From contig OZ316894.1 in the NCBI GenBank assembly GCA_973895155.1, forward strand, positions 17,050,001-17,114,000: DNA of 64,000 nucleotides, read 5' to 3'. A model generated the notes under the pieces. That model was not told the origin of the DNA. It saw only the letters and a program-made list of their open reading frames with translations, and ran no database searches. Shown piece after piece: positions 11,720 through 24,110 of the stretch; positions within the stretch are counted from its first letter, which is position 1; each line of letters starts with the position of its first letter. Source of the DNA: Marsupella aquatica. Lineage: Eukaryota > Marchantiophyta. The position numbers and the translations under genes are program-made.

Positions 11720-13505
11720 AGACATTCGGCTCTTCCAATCGCCTCACTGAAGGCGGCACCTCTAGTTGCCCGGATAAGAGTTTCTCGAAGCTTTTGGTAA
11801 TGGGAACAGAATACCATACTTCCAGCCCTCTTTAACAGTTCATCAGCCCTCAGGAGAACGAGTGGTCAGACGATGCCTCTGGTACAGGAGTGGACGTAGC
11901 TGGGAATCCTCCGGAAGTTTCATAGCTCTAATTTTACTTGGAGATTGGCATTATCCCTGAACTCGTAGACTCGTGCTCTCTCTCGAAAGCGTTCCATTTG
12001 AGTTGTTTGAATTAATATGATGCAGGAGTGTTAGAGAACGCATTGACAAGCCCAATGCCAAAACTGTCGAGAAGAGTCTTCTCATGAGCATTACGATAGA
12101 AGCACTCCCTCTAGTCCGGAGCATGGCCTTCCCAGCCGCTCCCCGTGATAATTGTGAGCATTACGATAGAAGCACTCCCTCTAGTCCGGAGCATGGCCCT
12201 CTTAGCCGCTCCCTGCGATAATTACATTACGATAGCCGACATGTCCTTCATCGCTGATCTGCTATCTATCTGGCAGACGAGTGAGCAGACTTTCCTTCTA
12301 GTTCTTGAACAAATATTATATTCCAGGCGTAGTTGTGAGCAGACACCTTGTTTGTATTCTCGTACTATAAATTGAAAACGAACAAGCTGGGCCTTGGCAC
12401 CACCAATGACTCGTTCCACGTGAGCCAATGACAAACAGCAATTAATCGAATGCCAATATGATTATTGATGCCTGTTGCTCAAGAACAACAACCCGCAAAC
12501 TGAGTATGGTGCACTCCGTGTCTACGTAGGCTGCTTGGCTGATACGCTTGTGAGATTTTCAGCGAAGTGAATTTTACCTTCTCCACAAGCCTCATACGTC
12601 CCTGAAGTCTGTTGCGGATGGTGCGAAAAGATTGTACTTTAAAATTTGGTGGTTCCTTTGTTGCAATTTTTGTGGGCCCCTGGTCACAACTATTGCAAGA
12701 ACGTGTGACCGTTCTTCGAACCCGTGGTGGTTTTTCTAGCGCGAACGCACAGTGCAATCAGTCAATTTTGCCCTTTGTTTTTGGTTTGCTCAAATTTCGG
12801 CAACATCCCCGAAAAGTTTTACTAAGATTAGGCACGAAACAACAACTTCACGGGCAGAGTGCAGTATCCAAACTTGTTGTCTATCAATGGGAGTGCAGTA
12901 TGCGAACTTGTTGTCTATCAATGAGTACCTAACCGTGTTGTCAATGCAGAAGCAATAGACATTATGAGGAGGAAGTTGGCCCATCGTCGACTCAGGAGAA
13001 AAGCACAAATTTGTTAAACCTGCCATGCAATGCAGTTAAAGTCTCGCTTGAACTTTAAAGGCGCTCCTGGCATGCGAGGAAGGTTTAGATTGAATTCTGT
13101 GATTTCATTTTTTGGTGAGCAGACGCACCAGAAGAATTTCGTGTGCAAGCCTCTTGTACTGTCCTAGTGGGCAGCAATGTTTTTGTCGCTCGATCAATTT
13201 TTGGGATTCCCTACCCTCCCAGCTTCGGGAGGTAAATGCCAAACTAACTTCAGACTGCCACCCTCCTTAATAGATTCTATCCGTGCTGCATCGAATCAGA
13301 AGGCATGCACATGATTCTTTTGACATGTGAAGAGAGAGATTCACTCTGGGTAATAATGAATTGATTTTATCGACATGTATACTCATTCGAGAGAAAAACC
13401 TCCCAACAATAATGTGTAAAAGCCCTGCGGAAAATTGTTACAGCAATTCTAATCTCTTATAACTAATGAAACCTTTGCCTCACACCATTCTCTCAATGGG
13501 TTGAA
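11720..13505. other. Intergenic region between convergent genes
   Basis: This holds the 3' flanks of the kinase (+) and the membrane-protein gene (-). No further gene is supported. A 70-bp tandem duplication lies at 12085-12224 (tgagcattacgatagaagca at 12085 and 12155, with a short third start near 12224). A 34-bp tandem duplication lies at about 12858-12925 (gagtgcagtat...ttgttgtctatcaatg). Confidence 0.6.
12085..12240. repeat. 70-bp tandem duplication
   Basis: Two almost identical 70-bp copies begin at 12085 and 12155, both with attacgatagaagcactccc and ctagtccggagcatggcc. A truncated third start (cattacgatag) follows. It lies in or just past the 3' UTR of the kinase gene. Confidence 0.8.
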
Positions 13506-16472
13506 CTAATTGATTTTGGGTTTTCCTCGTTTAGGTCTTAGCACCAGCCAAAGAACAACGACAACAACGACCAAGGCAAAGCCCGACACAACATCCATTC
13601 TAGTTTCTAATTTGTGCTCTCGTACGCAGTAAACTGGATGAAGTGCCTCAATGGTTTCGTTCGCCGCTTGGAAGAAGCTTTGAGCGGCGGTCTCCAGGTG
13701 AGGCAAAAGTTTCAACGCTTCCGCATACCTGAGCTCCTCGTTATGCCCAGCTATCTTTTTCCACAAACCGATGAGTCGATTGAAGTCGTAGCGGAGGCCA
13801 TGTTCACGAGCTCTGAATGTAGAGAATGCTGCCTTTTGAGTTCGTTCATTTACGAGAAGTCGTACTCCAGAATTAAGCACTTCAATTGATTCGTCCAAGG
13901 CTGTCACAATGTAGTTACGAGCCATGGCGTCATTGTGAAACTGAGACATGTTCCAGCCACTAGATGTGCTCGAAAATGGGTGAGACCCCACAGACCAGAG
14001 CCAATCCTGAATAGAACTCTCATGGGCTGGGCTGAAGGTGAGATGGGAGGGAAGTAGTCCAGCCATGTGCTCCGCCACTGCTGCAATTGCTGCCTTCGTT
14101 GGCTGTCGTAAATCCCAGCTAATAGATTCACCATTACACTGAAGGTGACTTTCCCATGTAGGGTGAGTTGACTGCACTACTATGACCATATCAGACAAGG
14201 CTTTGGCCTGATAGTGCTTATCAACTAGCAGAGGCTCTCCACTAGAACGCAGAAACCAGAAAATTGGTACTTCTACATTGGACCGCGTGGACGACTTTCT
14301 TACTGTTGTTGAAAAGTCAAGCTGCTTGATGTGGTGCTGAAGTATAAGGGAGTCCAAATACACACGATCCGCTGATTTGTATGTTCCATTCACCAACAAG
14401 ATTGGCACGATGCTGGCACGCTTTGCTGAAGCAAAAGCCATTGCTAGCGGTGGATCTTCGGCGAGTGCAAGTGTGTGAAATGAAAATATGGCCTTCTGTG
14501 AAGGCACAATAAGGTTCAAGAGCGCTGCCTTGACAGCATCGGTATCCACAGGAAGCAGGCGGTCGTCTTTGATCTTATCTTGAGCGATGAAATACACCTC
14601 GAAAGTAACAGTTTCATAAAAATGAAAGGCTCCATCTGCAGTAGATGGGGTCACCACATGTCTCATAGCTGAGGCGAGGACGGAACCCAAGTGAGCCAAG
14701 AAAGAATCTCGGGCCCCAGAGAATTTTCCTGTATTCTGACTCACAAAACCGAAAATGTTCCCCTCGTCTAGACGCTTCACCAGTTGCGCTGCTTTTCCCT
14801 TGTGCTCCAAAATTTTCGCTTGAGCTTCCTCATTTGTCCCTTCAGGAAGAGACTCGCTATAGATGCCTGCCAGCTCATCTCTGACTGCACTCACTCTCTG
14901 CGAAAACTCTGTACAAAAATTCAGCGCAATCTTGCGTCCCTTGCAGTGCCTATCGGCGAACATCTCATACACATCGAGTTCTGCTTGAAGCAGGTCCACT
15001 GCGTGTTGCTCGTCCATTTCAAAGGAACTGAATCTAGAAAGCCACAGATTTTCAAAATCCGCCTGGACAGCATTATGATCCACATCTATGTCAGAGAGCG
15101 GCACGTCACGGAAGCTAGCGTCCACAGAAGGCAGACTGACCTCAGCGCGAACTCCATCACCCCCTACTGCGGGACCCCATGTGAAAGGACCAGCACTTAA
15201 ATCCAAAAAACTCCATCTTTCGTGCCCAACCCATGTATCGACAAGGCACTCTGCCTGCATTTCGGACTCTCCCAGAGAGCTCAATCCTTTCCGCAAGGCA
15301 CCTGCCAGTTGCAAGTTTGTGCCATCCAAGATTTTCTGAGCAGTCCACCAAGTTATTTCATCATCGCTCTTCAACGATAGGGTTGCTTCCAGAGAGTCAA
15401 GAGCCTTATGGACCGAATCCACCCACAAGTCAGCGTGCCCTTCTTCAGGGGTTGTCCACGCGAACTTCAACATCGGGTGCCGCTGGTAGATTGGGTTCTT
15501 GATCGTCTCCACCTCTCCCAGATAATCCTGGAACTTTCCCTTCGATTTGAGCAATTTCCCTGCCTTGTCTGCACTCGCTTTGAGGAATGAAATTTCATTT
15601 GTTGAAAGTCCATGTCTGTACCCATAGCTGCTATGACTGGGATCACGTTTAGGGTTCAGGACAAAGACATTGTAGGCCTTTTCAAGCTGGAGATAGTTCA
15701 CCAGACTTTGAAAAATATGGGACATAGTACCGATGTCCACCTGCCAGTTAGGTCCTTCCTTCCCGGCGTCCTTGACACCCAGAGGATCCTCTTTGCGTGC
15801 CAAGAGCTTGATTGCTCGCTCGAAGACCGCAGTGGTCTTCGAATTCAACTCAATTCCATGTACAGAATAGTTGTAATGTGTGTAACTAACGAGAGGAAGA
15901 TGATGCTTGTTTTCCCCTGATCCTCTGGCTCTGTAGAACGGGGTCAGCTCCTCTTCAAGCTGCGGCACACGCGTATGTTCCAAAATGTGATCGATATTCG
16001 TGAACCACCGCTGCAATTCCTCTTCCCCCAATTTGAACTCCTGATTGCCCTCACCATCGAAACCGATGAATATGAAATTGATGGGGACAGGCAGATAAAT
16101 GGCATCAACGAAAGATAACTTTAGGTATGATGCAAGCGTAATTGCCCTTGTGAAATTCTGCAAGCCATCTTTGCGTTCATCCACCTTCAAATCATCAAAC
16201 ACTCGTCCCAAAACTTTCTCACTCCAAAGCTCCTTCACGTTAGAAAGAACGCCGCCTGTTTTCTTACCCGGGAAGCTCGTCATGTGCGCTGTTGTTCGTA
16301 CACCCAGTTCGGCGTAAGCTGCATCTGACGACGGCCTACCTTCTACCCGCCATGAGAAAAGGAGAAACGCTAGCGGAAGGGTGAAGATGAACCGCATCAG
16401 CGCACCATTCCGCCGTGCGGTGCGATTCTCTCCACACCCCATTTTTCTCCCACCCTCCCTCCCTTCCTCCAT
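13506..16472 (-). CDS. Large type I membrane protein, plant-conserved family of unknown function
   Basis: A 988-residue protein in one uninterrupted frame. A hydrophobic segment at about residues 26-45 (start of LMRFIFTLPLAFLLFSWRV) is a signal peptide or anchor after a basic leader. Translation could also start at the internal Met26. The C-terminus has one clear membrane span at about 961-978 (SGFALVVVVVVLWLVL), followed by a short basic cytosolic tail (RPKRGKPKIN). The long middle part is therefore lumenal or extracellular. The overall plan and phrases such as VPINFIFIGFDGEG recall the plant family of Arabidopsis At3g28720/At5g58100, the latter linked to pollen-wall formation; this is from memory, not a search. 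No enzymatic motif is recognised. The gene is convergent with the kinase at 10.3-11.7 kb. Confidence 0.85.
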   Translation of the reverse strand: MEEGREGGRKMGCGENRTARRNGALMRFIFTLPLAFLLFSWRVEGRPSSDAAYAELGVRTTAHMTSFPGKKTGGVLSNVKELWSEKVLGRVFDDLKVDERKDGLQNFTRAITLASYLKLSFVDAIYLPVPINFIFIGFDGEGNQEFKLGEEELQRWFTNIDHILEHTRVPQLEEELTPFYRARGSGENKHHLPLVSYTHYNYSVHGIELNSKTTAVFERAIKLLARKEDPLGVKDAGKEGPNWQVDIGTMSHIFQSLVNYLQLEKAYNVFVLNPKRDPSHSSYGYRHGLSTNEISFLKASADKAGKLLKSKGKFQDYLGEVETIKNPIYQRHPMLKFAWTTPEEGHADLWVDSVHKALDSLEATLSLKSDDEITWWTAQKILDGTNLQLAGALRKGLSSLGESEMQAECLVDTWVGHERWSFLDLSAGPFTWGPAVGGDGVRAEVSLPSVDASFRDVPLSDIDVDHNAVQADFENLWLSRFSSFEMDEQHAVDLLQAELDVYEMFADRHCKGRKIALNFCTEFSQRVSAVRDELAGIYSESLPEGTNEEAQAKILEHKGKAAQLVKRLDEGNIFGFVSQNTGKFSGARDSFLAHLGSVLASAMRHVVTPSTADGAFHFYETVTFEVYFIAQDKIKDDRLLPVDTDAVKAALLNLIVPSQKAIFSFHTLALAEDPPLAMAFASAKRASIVPILLVNGTYKSADRVYLDSLILQHHIKQLDFSTTVRKSSTRSNVEVPIFWFLRSSGEPLLVDKHYQAKALSDMVIVVQSTHPTWESHLQCNGESISWDLRQPTKAAIAAVAEHMAGLLPSHLTFSPAHESSIQDWLWSVGSHPFSSTSSGWNMSQFHNDAMARNYIVTALDESIEVLNSGVRLLVNERTQKAAFSTFRAREHGLRYDFNRLIGLWKKIAGHNEELRYAEALKLLPHLETAAQSFFQAANETIEALHPVYCVREHKLETRMDVVSGFALVVVVVVLWLVLRPKRGKPKIN

Positions 16473-17484
16473 GCAAAGGACACACTTCAGTCGACCATCA
16501 ATCAGACCAACCTACCAGTCATGAGCTCGCCCTTCACAGTGCGATACCGAAACAACACTCCTCGAACAACAATCTCCTAAACTCCTCTTCAAAACATTAA
16601 AAGTGAAGAGCAGCAGAGCACAGTGCCAACGCGCGACTTCTACTTTCCTCGTCCCCCGAAACCTTCTCAACCCCTGGGACAACTCACAATTGGCCGGCCA
16701 CGCTTGCAGAAAATCTGTCCCCAATCTTAATCAAGCTTTTCAGCGACTTCGTCGAAGACGATTCCGCTTCGAAGCACACATCGCAGCCAGACGGATGGAA
16801 TGAAGGGCTCAGAAGAGGAATGCGTTCCGCAGCAATCACACCATCCCACTCTACAATAATCTACTACTGGAATCTGCTCATTCCTGCGGGGATTGAATCG
16901 AACAACGAGCTGAATCTCATCGGGTCTGATGGAGCACTTCGTGCTGAAGGGCAAGGAGAGAGGAGGGCCGCCCTAAACGATACAGTACCCCGTTTTCTGC
17001 ACTCTACTGTAAATGACAGCAGAAGACGGAGTATTTCGAGTCATATTATATTATACTTATAGGAAACGTAAAGTACTGTAGCTGAAAAACCATGAAGCAA
17101 GATGAGTCACAATATATTAGACTAGCCCGATTACCGTTCCTTGAAAGTATTGAAAGTAAATAGATAAGAAGAATAAAAATCTTGCAAGAAAAAAAAGGAA
17201 CTATGTGCTATTTTCGCTCATCTTTGCCCCATCCTTGTTTTTTTTCCACGTTCTTTATTTAGAGTCAATGTCACTTTTGTTTTCTTTGCCACCCTAATTT
17301 CAGTTTTGTCTTTATTTAGAGGCAATGTCACTTTTGTTTTCTTTGCCCCATCCCTGGTTTTTCTCACTCTCATTCTATGTTTTGTCCTTATGAAATATTT
17401 ATTATCAGTCTTGTCTTTTGCCCTATCCCTGTTTTTTTTCACTCATTTTAAGTTTTGTCCTACTCATAATCAGTCTTGTTTGTA
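16473..17484. other. Upstream region of the membrane-protein gene; no gene
   Basis: The first few hundred bases are probably promoter and 5' UTR of the minus-strand gene ending at 16472. At about 17210-17460 there are degenerate repeats of a T-rich unit (caatgtcacttttgttttct at about 17262 and 17325, with tttgccccatccctg-type partners). Nothing coding is supported. Confidence 0.45.
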
Positions 17485-17940
17485 CTGGGAGTTAAGGTCT
17501 AGAGTGTTCACTCTAGACCATAGGCCTTAAAAGTAGCTTCCCTTCATGAATTATTAGTAAGATTTACTGCACAAACCATGAAGCCAGATGAGTCACCTAT
17601 ATACATTTGAGATTTACCACACTAACAATGAACCTAGATTAGTCACCCAAAACTATATTTGAGATTTACTACACTAACCATGAAACTAGATTAGTCACCC
17701 AAATCTATATTTGAGACTTACTATACTAAGCATGAAACCAGATGAGTCACCAGAAAATATATGTGAGATTTACTACACTGGCCTGACTGCCCGAGCTTTG
17801 CTCACGACAGGCCCACGGTTGCCATCCCCACCTATTCACAACCCCCAAATCTTGTTGCCATTCATAGTCACGGTCTAGAAGTGTCTTCTAGATCATGGGC
17901 TCTAGCGTGTAAGTTTCAATACTGAATTATTAGTTAGATT
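17485..17940. repeat. 52-bp tandem array flanked by related hairpin units
   Basis: The 52-bp unit starts with gagatttactacac at about 17609, 17661, 17713 and 17764, with an earlier diverged copy near 17557. Each carries a catgaaaccagatgagtcacc-like second half. On the left (17485-17560) and right (about 17860-17940) lie two copies of a different unit, both with ggtctaga...tctaga and gaattattag. The left one forms a perfect 10-bp-arm hairpin (17496-17505 with 17510-17519, loop gttc). Non-coding. Confidence 0.65.
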
Positions 17941-20900
17941 ATCACTCTTTTTTTATCTATACACACACTTTGTTACATTTTCAGTTCAATTTCTATATTC
18001 CTACATATTTCCACTATTGATTCAGCATGCTAAGTATGGCTAGAATAAAACAATTTGACAGTCAATATCTGGCCAGGTTTCACGTACCATTGGATGGTCG
18101 TTCATTCCTCTACCGTAACCACAACACCCTTTCCGACCCTCGACATTGGGTTGGGTCTCTTTCTTCTCTCCAATTGGTACAAGGCACACTATGTCTCAGG
18201 CACAAAAAGGACCCTGCAGCAGCAGAGCAAGGCCCAACAGGACATAGTTCAATTAATTTTCTCCCTGTTAAATGGAGGTCATAGTTGAAATGTGGAGCCA
18301 AGGCAGCAGAAGAGCCCTAGTACACTGGTGTCCAGGCAAACAGCGGAGGTGAAACATCCCGTAAGCATTGGGGAGGGGCTTTGGTGCAAGTTCTGAAGTT
18401 AACCCGGAAATCTATGTTATTGAACTTTCTATGCGGTATTTGATGCACCCTTGAATGGTTCCCATAACCATTGGAGATGCTCAAAAGCAAGGTAACTCTT
18501 ATACCCTAGTGCATGCTGGACCTCATTCCCGGGAGGATGCACCTATACATGATTAGTTGCTAACTTCTACCTGTACATGTTTAGCGGTTAACTTCTATTC
18601 AAAAACAAAGCTTCCATGGATCAAAATGCTTGATGGATAACTCAAGACAAATAAACCACTTCACTCTGGATAGAAAGTGTTCAACTATTCCTTTGAGCTC
18701 AAGTGGTATGTTTCTGTATGTTTCTTTGTTTGGCTGTCAGAAACACATTGTGGTACGTTTATCCAAGGGTTGATTTGGTTGGAAGTAAGATTGACAAGCA
18801 ATCCTGGGGTGGGGGCGATGGAAAGCCAAATGTTATAAAGTCAAAAGCTTGGATGGGATCTTCATCTAAACCTTGGAACTTGAGCAATGGTTTCCAACAT
18901 GTTATTTGAAAAAAGTCAATTTGTTTTAGCTCTAGATAGATGTCATCTTAGTTAAAAAAACATTTGAATAGATCTCACGCAAGCCTAAGGGTTCTATCCA
19001 AGTACAAGATTTGAGACTCTAGATGAACTCTAGACCTATGAGTCTCAACTCAAGTGAGCTACCACACAGCCATGCCTCTCTGGGCTTGAACCAGTTTTTG
19101 TTTTGTTTTTGAACCAGCTTTCTTGAGTAGCCAATGTCGTACGGGTAGTACAGGAACAGCAAACAACCCAAGCAAAGATATGGCTATCTTTGTCGGTACG
19201 GTCCCATGGAAGAGCGTAGGACTAGACCACTTGATCAAAACCACAAAATATGTGTCTTAAAACCAAACATAACCTCACCCCTGTATTTCAAGAGGCTGGA
19301 GAGGGATTCTCCAATTGTTTTGTAAATCTTACCTATGGCACAAACAACAAAATAGTTCTCCTTCTAGAACTCCATTATTGAGATCACAAGTTTAAGCTTG
19401 AACACCTTGTACACAACTCACAACTGAGGGCTGCTGGAATAGCTTAAGGTAACCCAATATGCTATCCTGGCACGATTGGAACGTTCAGGGAAAATCCTGG
19501 AAGCATAACCAACCCTAGCTGATCAAAATACTTCTCCAATAACACCTATCCTTGCCTAACAGATGCTGCTATAATTCAGACACTCTTACTTCTACCCAGC
19601 CTGTGGGGAGAGACTGAGAGGCTGAGCCCATAGTCCCCTGCTACAACCCCGGGTATCCCACTTATGAACATCATTTATTCAGACTGTAATTCTTGCCACT
19701 ATCCAGCTCTGGAAAAAAAACCAGATTGTCACCCCCTGTTAGTGTCCACAGATCTGAATACAAGCTCACAATCAGGTGGGCCAAATACAATAGGTTCACT
19801 GCACTCTCAAGAGAACAACAAATTGGTACACAGACTTGCCTTCTCTCTACTGTGCCCAACCAACTAACACTTCTGAACTTTCAACATCAGACTGAACGGA
19901 AGGTGACACAAACACCATGCATCCTTGATGTCCACCACTCATATACAGCATCATAAATAGGACAATAGAGTGAGATAAGTCAAGAGGGCTACTTTATGTA
20001 ACTCACAAAGCTTCCAACACAGGTGAATCTTCCAGTCTGAACCCTCACTCATACACACACTACTTTCCTAGAGCTGGGACATTGCAACTGCTGATCAGCT
20101 TGGCTTGAGCAAAAATGCACCTAGCTTCCACCAGCCAACAACCTACAAGCCCCTAAAACTGAAAATCTGCACAACTAAATAGTTGAAACTTGAGAGCTCA
20201 CTCACACTCAGGAGCTGCTCTCCTCCTTGTCTCTTCTCTACCTCCTATCACAGCATCCAATGCATCTAATTACTCTCTTGCAAAGCTTGAAACTGAAATT
20301 TACTTGGCTAACTTGCTACTCATCTATTCTAAATCTCCTATATTCACTACCTAGGTAAGTTCTCACAAACCTCCATGCATCACTCCTGAACTGAATTCGC
20401 TTCTGGCCTCCATGGGTACCTCCTCCTAGCTCCTACCTTCAATTTTTACTCCAGTAGCTCTTCCCTGGTCTCTAGTAACTCAGTAATTCTTGACATTGCA
20501 TCCTGGGCACTCGTTTCAGCCCCGAAATCTCTCTCTTGGATTCCAATAGTACTCTGATCTCTCCAATACTCAACCCTGGGGTGCCCACTTGCCCTGGTAT
20601 CACTCCTTGGATCCCTGAGCAGCACCCACGAGCCACCAACAATGCACACAAATTTTCCACCTCAAATGAGTCACACTGTGATCTCCCTGACCAGAACATT
20701 CAATCTTGCATCAATTCTTCTTGTCTCCTTGTCCAACACCTCAATCTTCACTGAATGACCACCAGGGACACCTCAACTACTCCCCTGGAATCCAGCAACC
20801 AACAAGGAAAGCCACGAGCTAGGCGTCATGTCAAGCAATAATTCAGATTTTGGCTTCTTCCAACAATCAAGAAATGGCTAAGATACATCTCCCGATCTGC

Positions 20901-21776
20901 TGCAGCTTTTACCAGGGAAATTTTTGGATTCCAAGTCAAATGGCGACCTCTACTAGCTTTGAGGTGTATCAAAAAAGCCTAAATCAATGCTGTCATCCTC
21001 AAGAGCATCCAAAGACAAATCCAACGCACCTATGCAATCCAAAAATGAGCAATCAAAGCTAAAGATACAGTTCCCGATCTCCATAGCCACAAACCTTCGA
21101 TGTTTTCTTTCCTTGGATTCTTGCTCGACCCTTGCACTTCAGGCTCGACATTTTCTCCCCCTTGGACCTTTCTCCACCTCTTTACTGGTCAGTAGCAAGG
21201 CCCTCTAAGTTCCCCTCTAGGCTAGCTATTCAATTTAGCGGCACTGCCAAATTGGTCTAACCCCAAATTTCACTAATTCCTATACATGATTGATCTCCAA
21301 GCCACTACCACAGTTTGACTAATTACCAGAACTACTCCTGGCTATTCCCTTAACAATCTAACACCAAGAAAAATATTTGTCCCCAAGTCCTAAGTAGCTT
21401 TATCTATCCCGACACTTGTCTAAAACTTACATTTAGACTATCAAATGTCAATACTAATATGGCCCGGACAAAAAATCTTTCTTTTTCTCTCAACTAATCT
21501 TCATGTCACCTATTGCTAACTAAAAGTCAAGGGCATAGAGCTTAATTCCTATTTCTATTTAACCATTTTCTCACTTCTACCATTTCATACTTGCTCCAAA
21601 ACAACGTCTCAACTATACTAATTACTCTTGGTGAAGCCTAAAAATCCTCCAATATACATGTGGGCCACTTTCTGAGGGGCGCACAACCAAAAAAGGTGTG
21701 TCAGCAACAATAGTGACCTCAAGAAACACACAATTGAACAAGAGTGTTGTATAACCTGTGTTTTACTAAGTAACGT
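17941..21776. other. Gene-free stretch, possible SINE-like unit
   Basis: No supported gene. Short frames near 20.4-21.2 kb on both strands have no domains and are broken by stops. A tRNA-like unit on the minus strand at about 18960-19075 is listed separately. The remainder looks like decayed intergenic DNA. Confidence 0.4.
18960..19075 (-). mobile_element. Candidate tRNA-derived SINE fragment
   Basis: Read on the minus strand, the unit begins ggcatggctgtgtggtagct, which is close to a pol III A box. It continues with cacttgagttgagactcata and, about 40 bases on, a weak B-box-like gagtctcaaat. A diverged relative is present on the minus strand at about 24300-24360 (gcatggttatgagttagttc, cacttgagtagtgattcat, ggtttcaaatg). 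Two related copies with tRNA-like promoter remnants suggest a SINE family. The B boxes are poor and no tail or target duplication was seen. Confidence 0.3.
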
Positions 21777-24110
21777 GCCCCCTAAACTTTACAAAATTTG
21801 GGACCTGTCCCCCAAACTTTACAAAATTTGTAGAATGTACCCCAAACTTTATAAAATTGGTAACCAACCCCCAAACTATTTTAATTGTCACCTTGACCCC
21901 ATTTTGTACATTGGCTCAACTAAACTGCTAAAGTTAACCCGAGCTCCCTTGTGATTGGTCAGGTGCCATGTGGCAAGGCAAATGGTCTTGGTGAAAGCAA
22001 TGCAACCACAACTACAACCCACACTCACCCATGCACTCAAAGACCTTTGCCTTGAGACTTCCCTGAGACATGCCTCAAGATTGAGTGTTGCACAATTCAA
22101 GGTGGTGCGCAGCCAAGCCGGTGAGTGTTGTATCATCAGGTCCTAAATAGAGCAACTTTCAATAATGTTTTCTCTAGGGAAACTAGAGATTTAACATGAT
22201 TGGCAATATTGATACATATTAATGCGTCATTATAGGGCTGATTACAAAGCTTACATCCCCGTTTAGGGATCGGGCAGGCGTCACTGGCAAACGGGCAGTG
22301 TGATCTGAGCCTCCCATGAGCGGCCCCACGTCCTGTCCCTATCATCCCCTTCCTCACCACGCGACCCTGCTACAGGGAAATGGGTTTAGTGTATGTGACC
22401 CGCCATCATCGCGTGTTGTACGTGTAGCCAGTATCAGTCAATTTCATTCACAACCTGGAGTACTCAGTAGACGATTCACGACTATATGATTCCCTCAACA
22501 ATGCCTAAGACTTTCCCGCTCATATCAATGCCCTATTGCACTTCAGTGCATACCTTGTCATTCTGCACTTTGACAGCTATCACGACCAAGCAAGTTGCAT
22601 CGGAGGATTGTGTGCATCTCTAGCAAACCTTTGTATTGAATGTGGTGCATTTTCGTCTTGTAGTGTTGCTAGAGCCTTCGGAGCCTACACATCATCTCGC
22701 TTGGTATTTTTGCAGAGAAGATTTCAACGTGTCTAACATATTCTTGATTTTCATTCTCTAATAATACTCAGGACCAAAGCAGCAACAATTTAATGTTGTT
22801 CTCTTGACTAAGGGGCCAGTTTTGTAAATTCTGTTCTCTAGCATTTGCGTCGTAGTGAATTCTGTTTGAAAATCAGCCCGCATATTTTCACCCTATATGA
22901 AATCCTTGCATTCCGAGATCCAAGCAGAGTCTGATTTTGACCCAAACTATTCAAGAGCACTGAAATCAAATTCCCCTAAAGGTGGATCCTGGATTTTTTC
23001 ACAAGAAAATTTGTCATAGAAGTTCTTGCAGATACATGGGGTTTCCTGTGGCTTGATGTCAACATACGAGAAATGACCATCCTCAATATGAAGACCCCGT
23101 AGCTGCTCCAGCACCAAATTGAGCGCATCTAGTATAACTCTGCCACCATCATCACGTGGACTTCATCCAACCCTTCATCTAATATGTTATTCCCCAAGTT
23201 TCCCATTTTGTTTTGTAAAAGTGGATATCCTATCTTGCCAAAAGGTAACAGACATTGGCGTGCCAAGACTATTGACAGCTCCAACTGTGGAGCTTCAAAC
23301 CGTGGATTCATACACATGCCACCTTCATGGCCGTCATTTCCACTGACATTGCCCATTGCAAATCCACATTCAAATCACCTTCACATAGGCACACACAAAC
23401 ATTGTATTGCATGCTCCATTTACAAAATGACATGACAGGGAATGAGAATGTGCAAGACACATTCCCTCAATAGAATGTATCATGTGTCATAGTGACACCC
23501 CGTCAAAATTGTATACACATTTGAAATAGTATCCTACAATCCATACACATTGAAAGGGTATGTCGTCGACCTATGAACCCTGGAGGTGTTTGGAGCCCTG
23601 GAGGCCCCAACAGGGCCGTGTGGTGGGGAAGGGGATGACAGGGATGAGTGTCCCTATCACGATAGGGACAGGGCGTGGGCTGCTCTCGGGAGGCTTGGCT
23701 CACGCCGCCCGTTTGCTAGTGACGCCTGCCCGATCCCTAAACGGGGCTGTAAGCCTTGTGAGGGTGTAATCAGCCCTGTAATGGCTGATTAATTGACATC
23801 AATATTGCTAATCGTGTTGAATAACTGGGGTGGGGGGGGGTGTTGGGATGAACAAGCCTAGGGTGAGGAAGCAGCTTGCGACTCACTCTCTCCTACCAAT
23901 GGCTGCAATTAGGGAACGGTCAGCCTGGTTTAGGGGAATGTTGACCAGGATTCAGTGGGACCAATTGTGCCTTGCCACATGACAGTGGATCAATCATGGG
24001 GACCTTAGGTTAACTAAAACTATTGGGTCAACCCCATATACGAAATAGGGATCAAGGGGATTATTAAAATAGTTTGGCGGAAATGTTACCAAAAAATGAA
24101 TGAATATTAC
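21777..24110. mobile_element. DNA element with long, diverged inverted arms
   Basis: Two blocks on the left are repeated in inverted orientation on the right. Block A at about 21848-21985 pairs with 23965-24100 (shared ccaaactattttaat, catgtggcaaggca). Block B at about 22190-22375 pairs with 23615-23825 (shared cccgtttagggatcgggcag, gcgtcact.gcaaacgggc). The middle of each arm is not homologous, so the arms are partly rearranged. The left end also has three short tandem copies of ccccaaactttacaaaattt (21777-21860). The ~1.2-kb interior has no intact transposase. This fits a non-autonomous MULE-like or foldback element; the ends and target duplication are not resolved. Confidence 0.55.

Noticed and set aside
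14784-15502. Plus-strand frames opposite the 988-residue protein
   Set aside because: Antisense shadows of a long, coherent minus-strand coding region with signal peptide and membrane anchor.
20446-21208. Short frames on both strands considered as retrotransposon gag remains
   Set aside because: No zinc knuckle, protease or reverse-transcriptase motif and no flanking LTR could be recognised.
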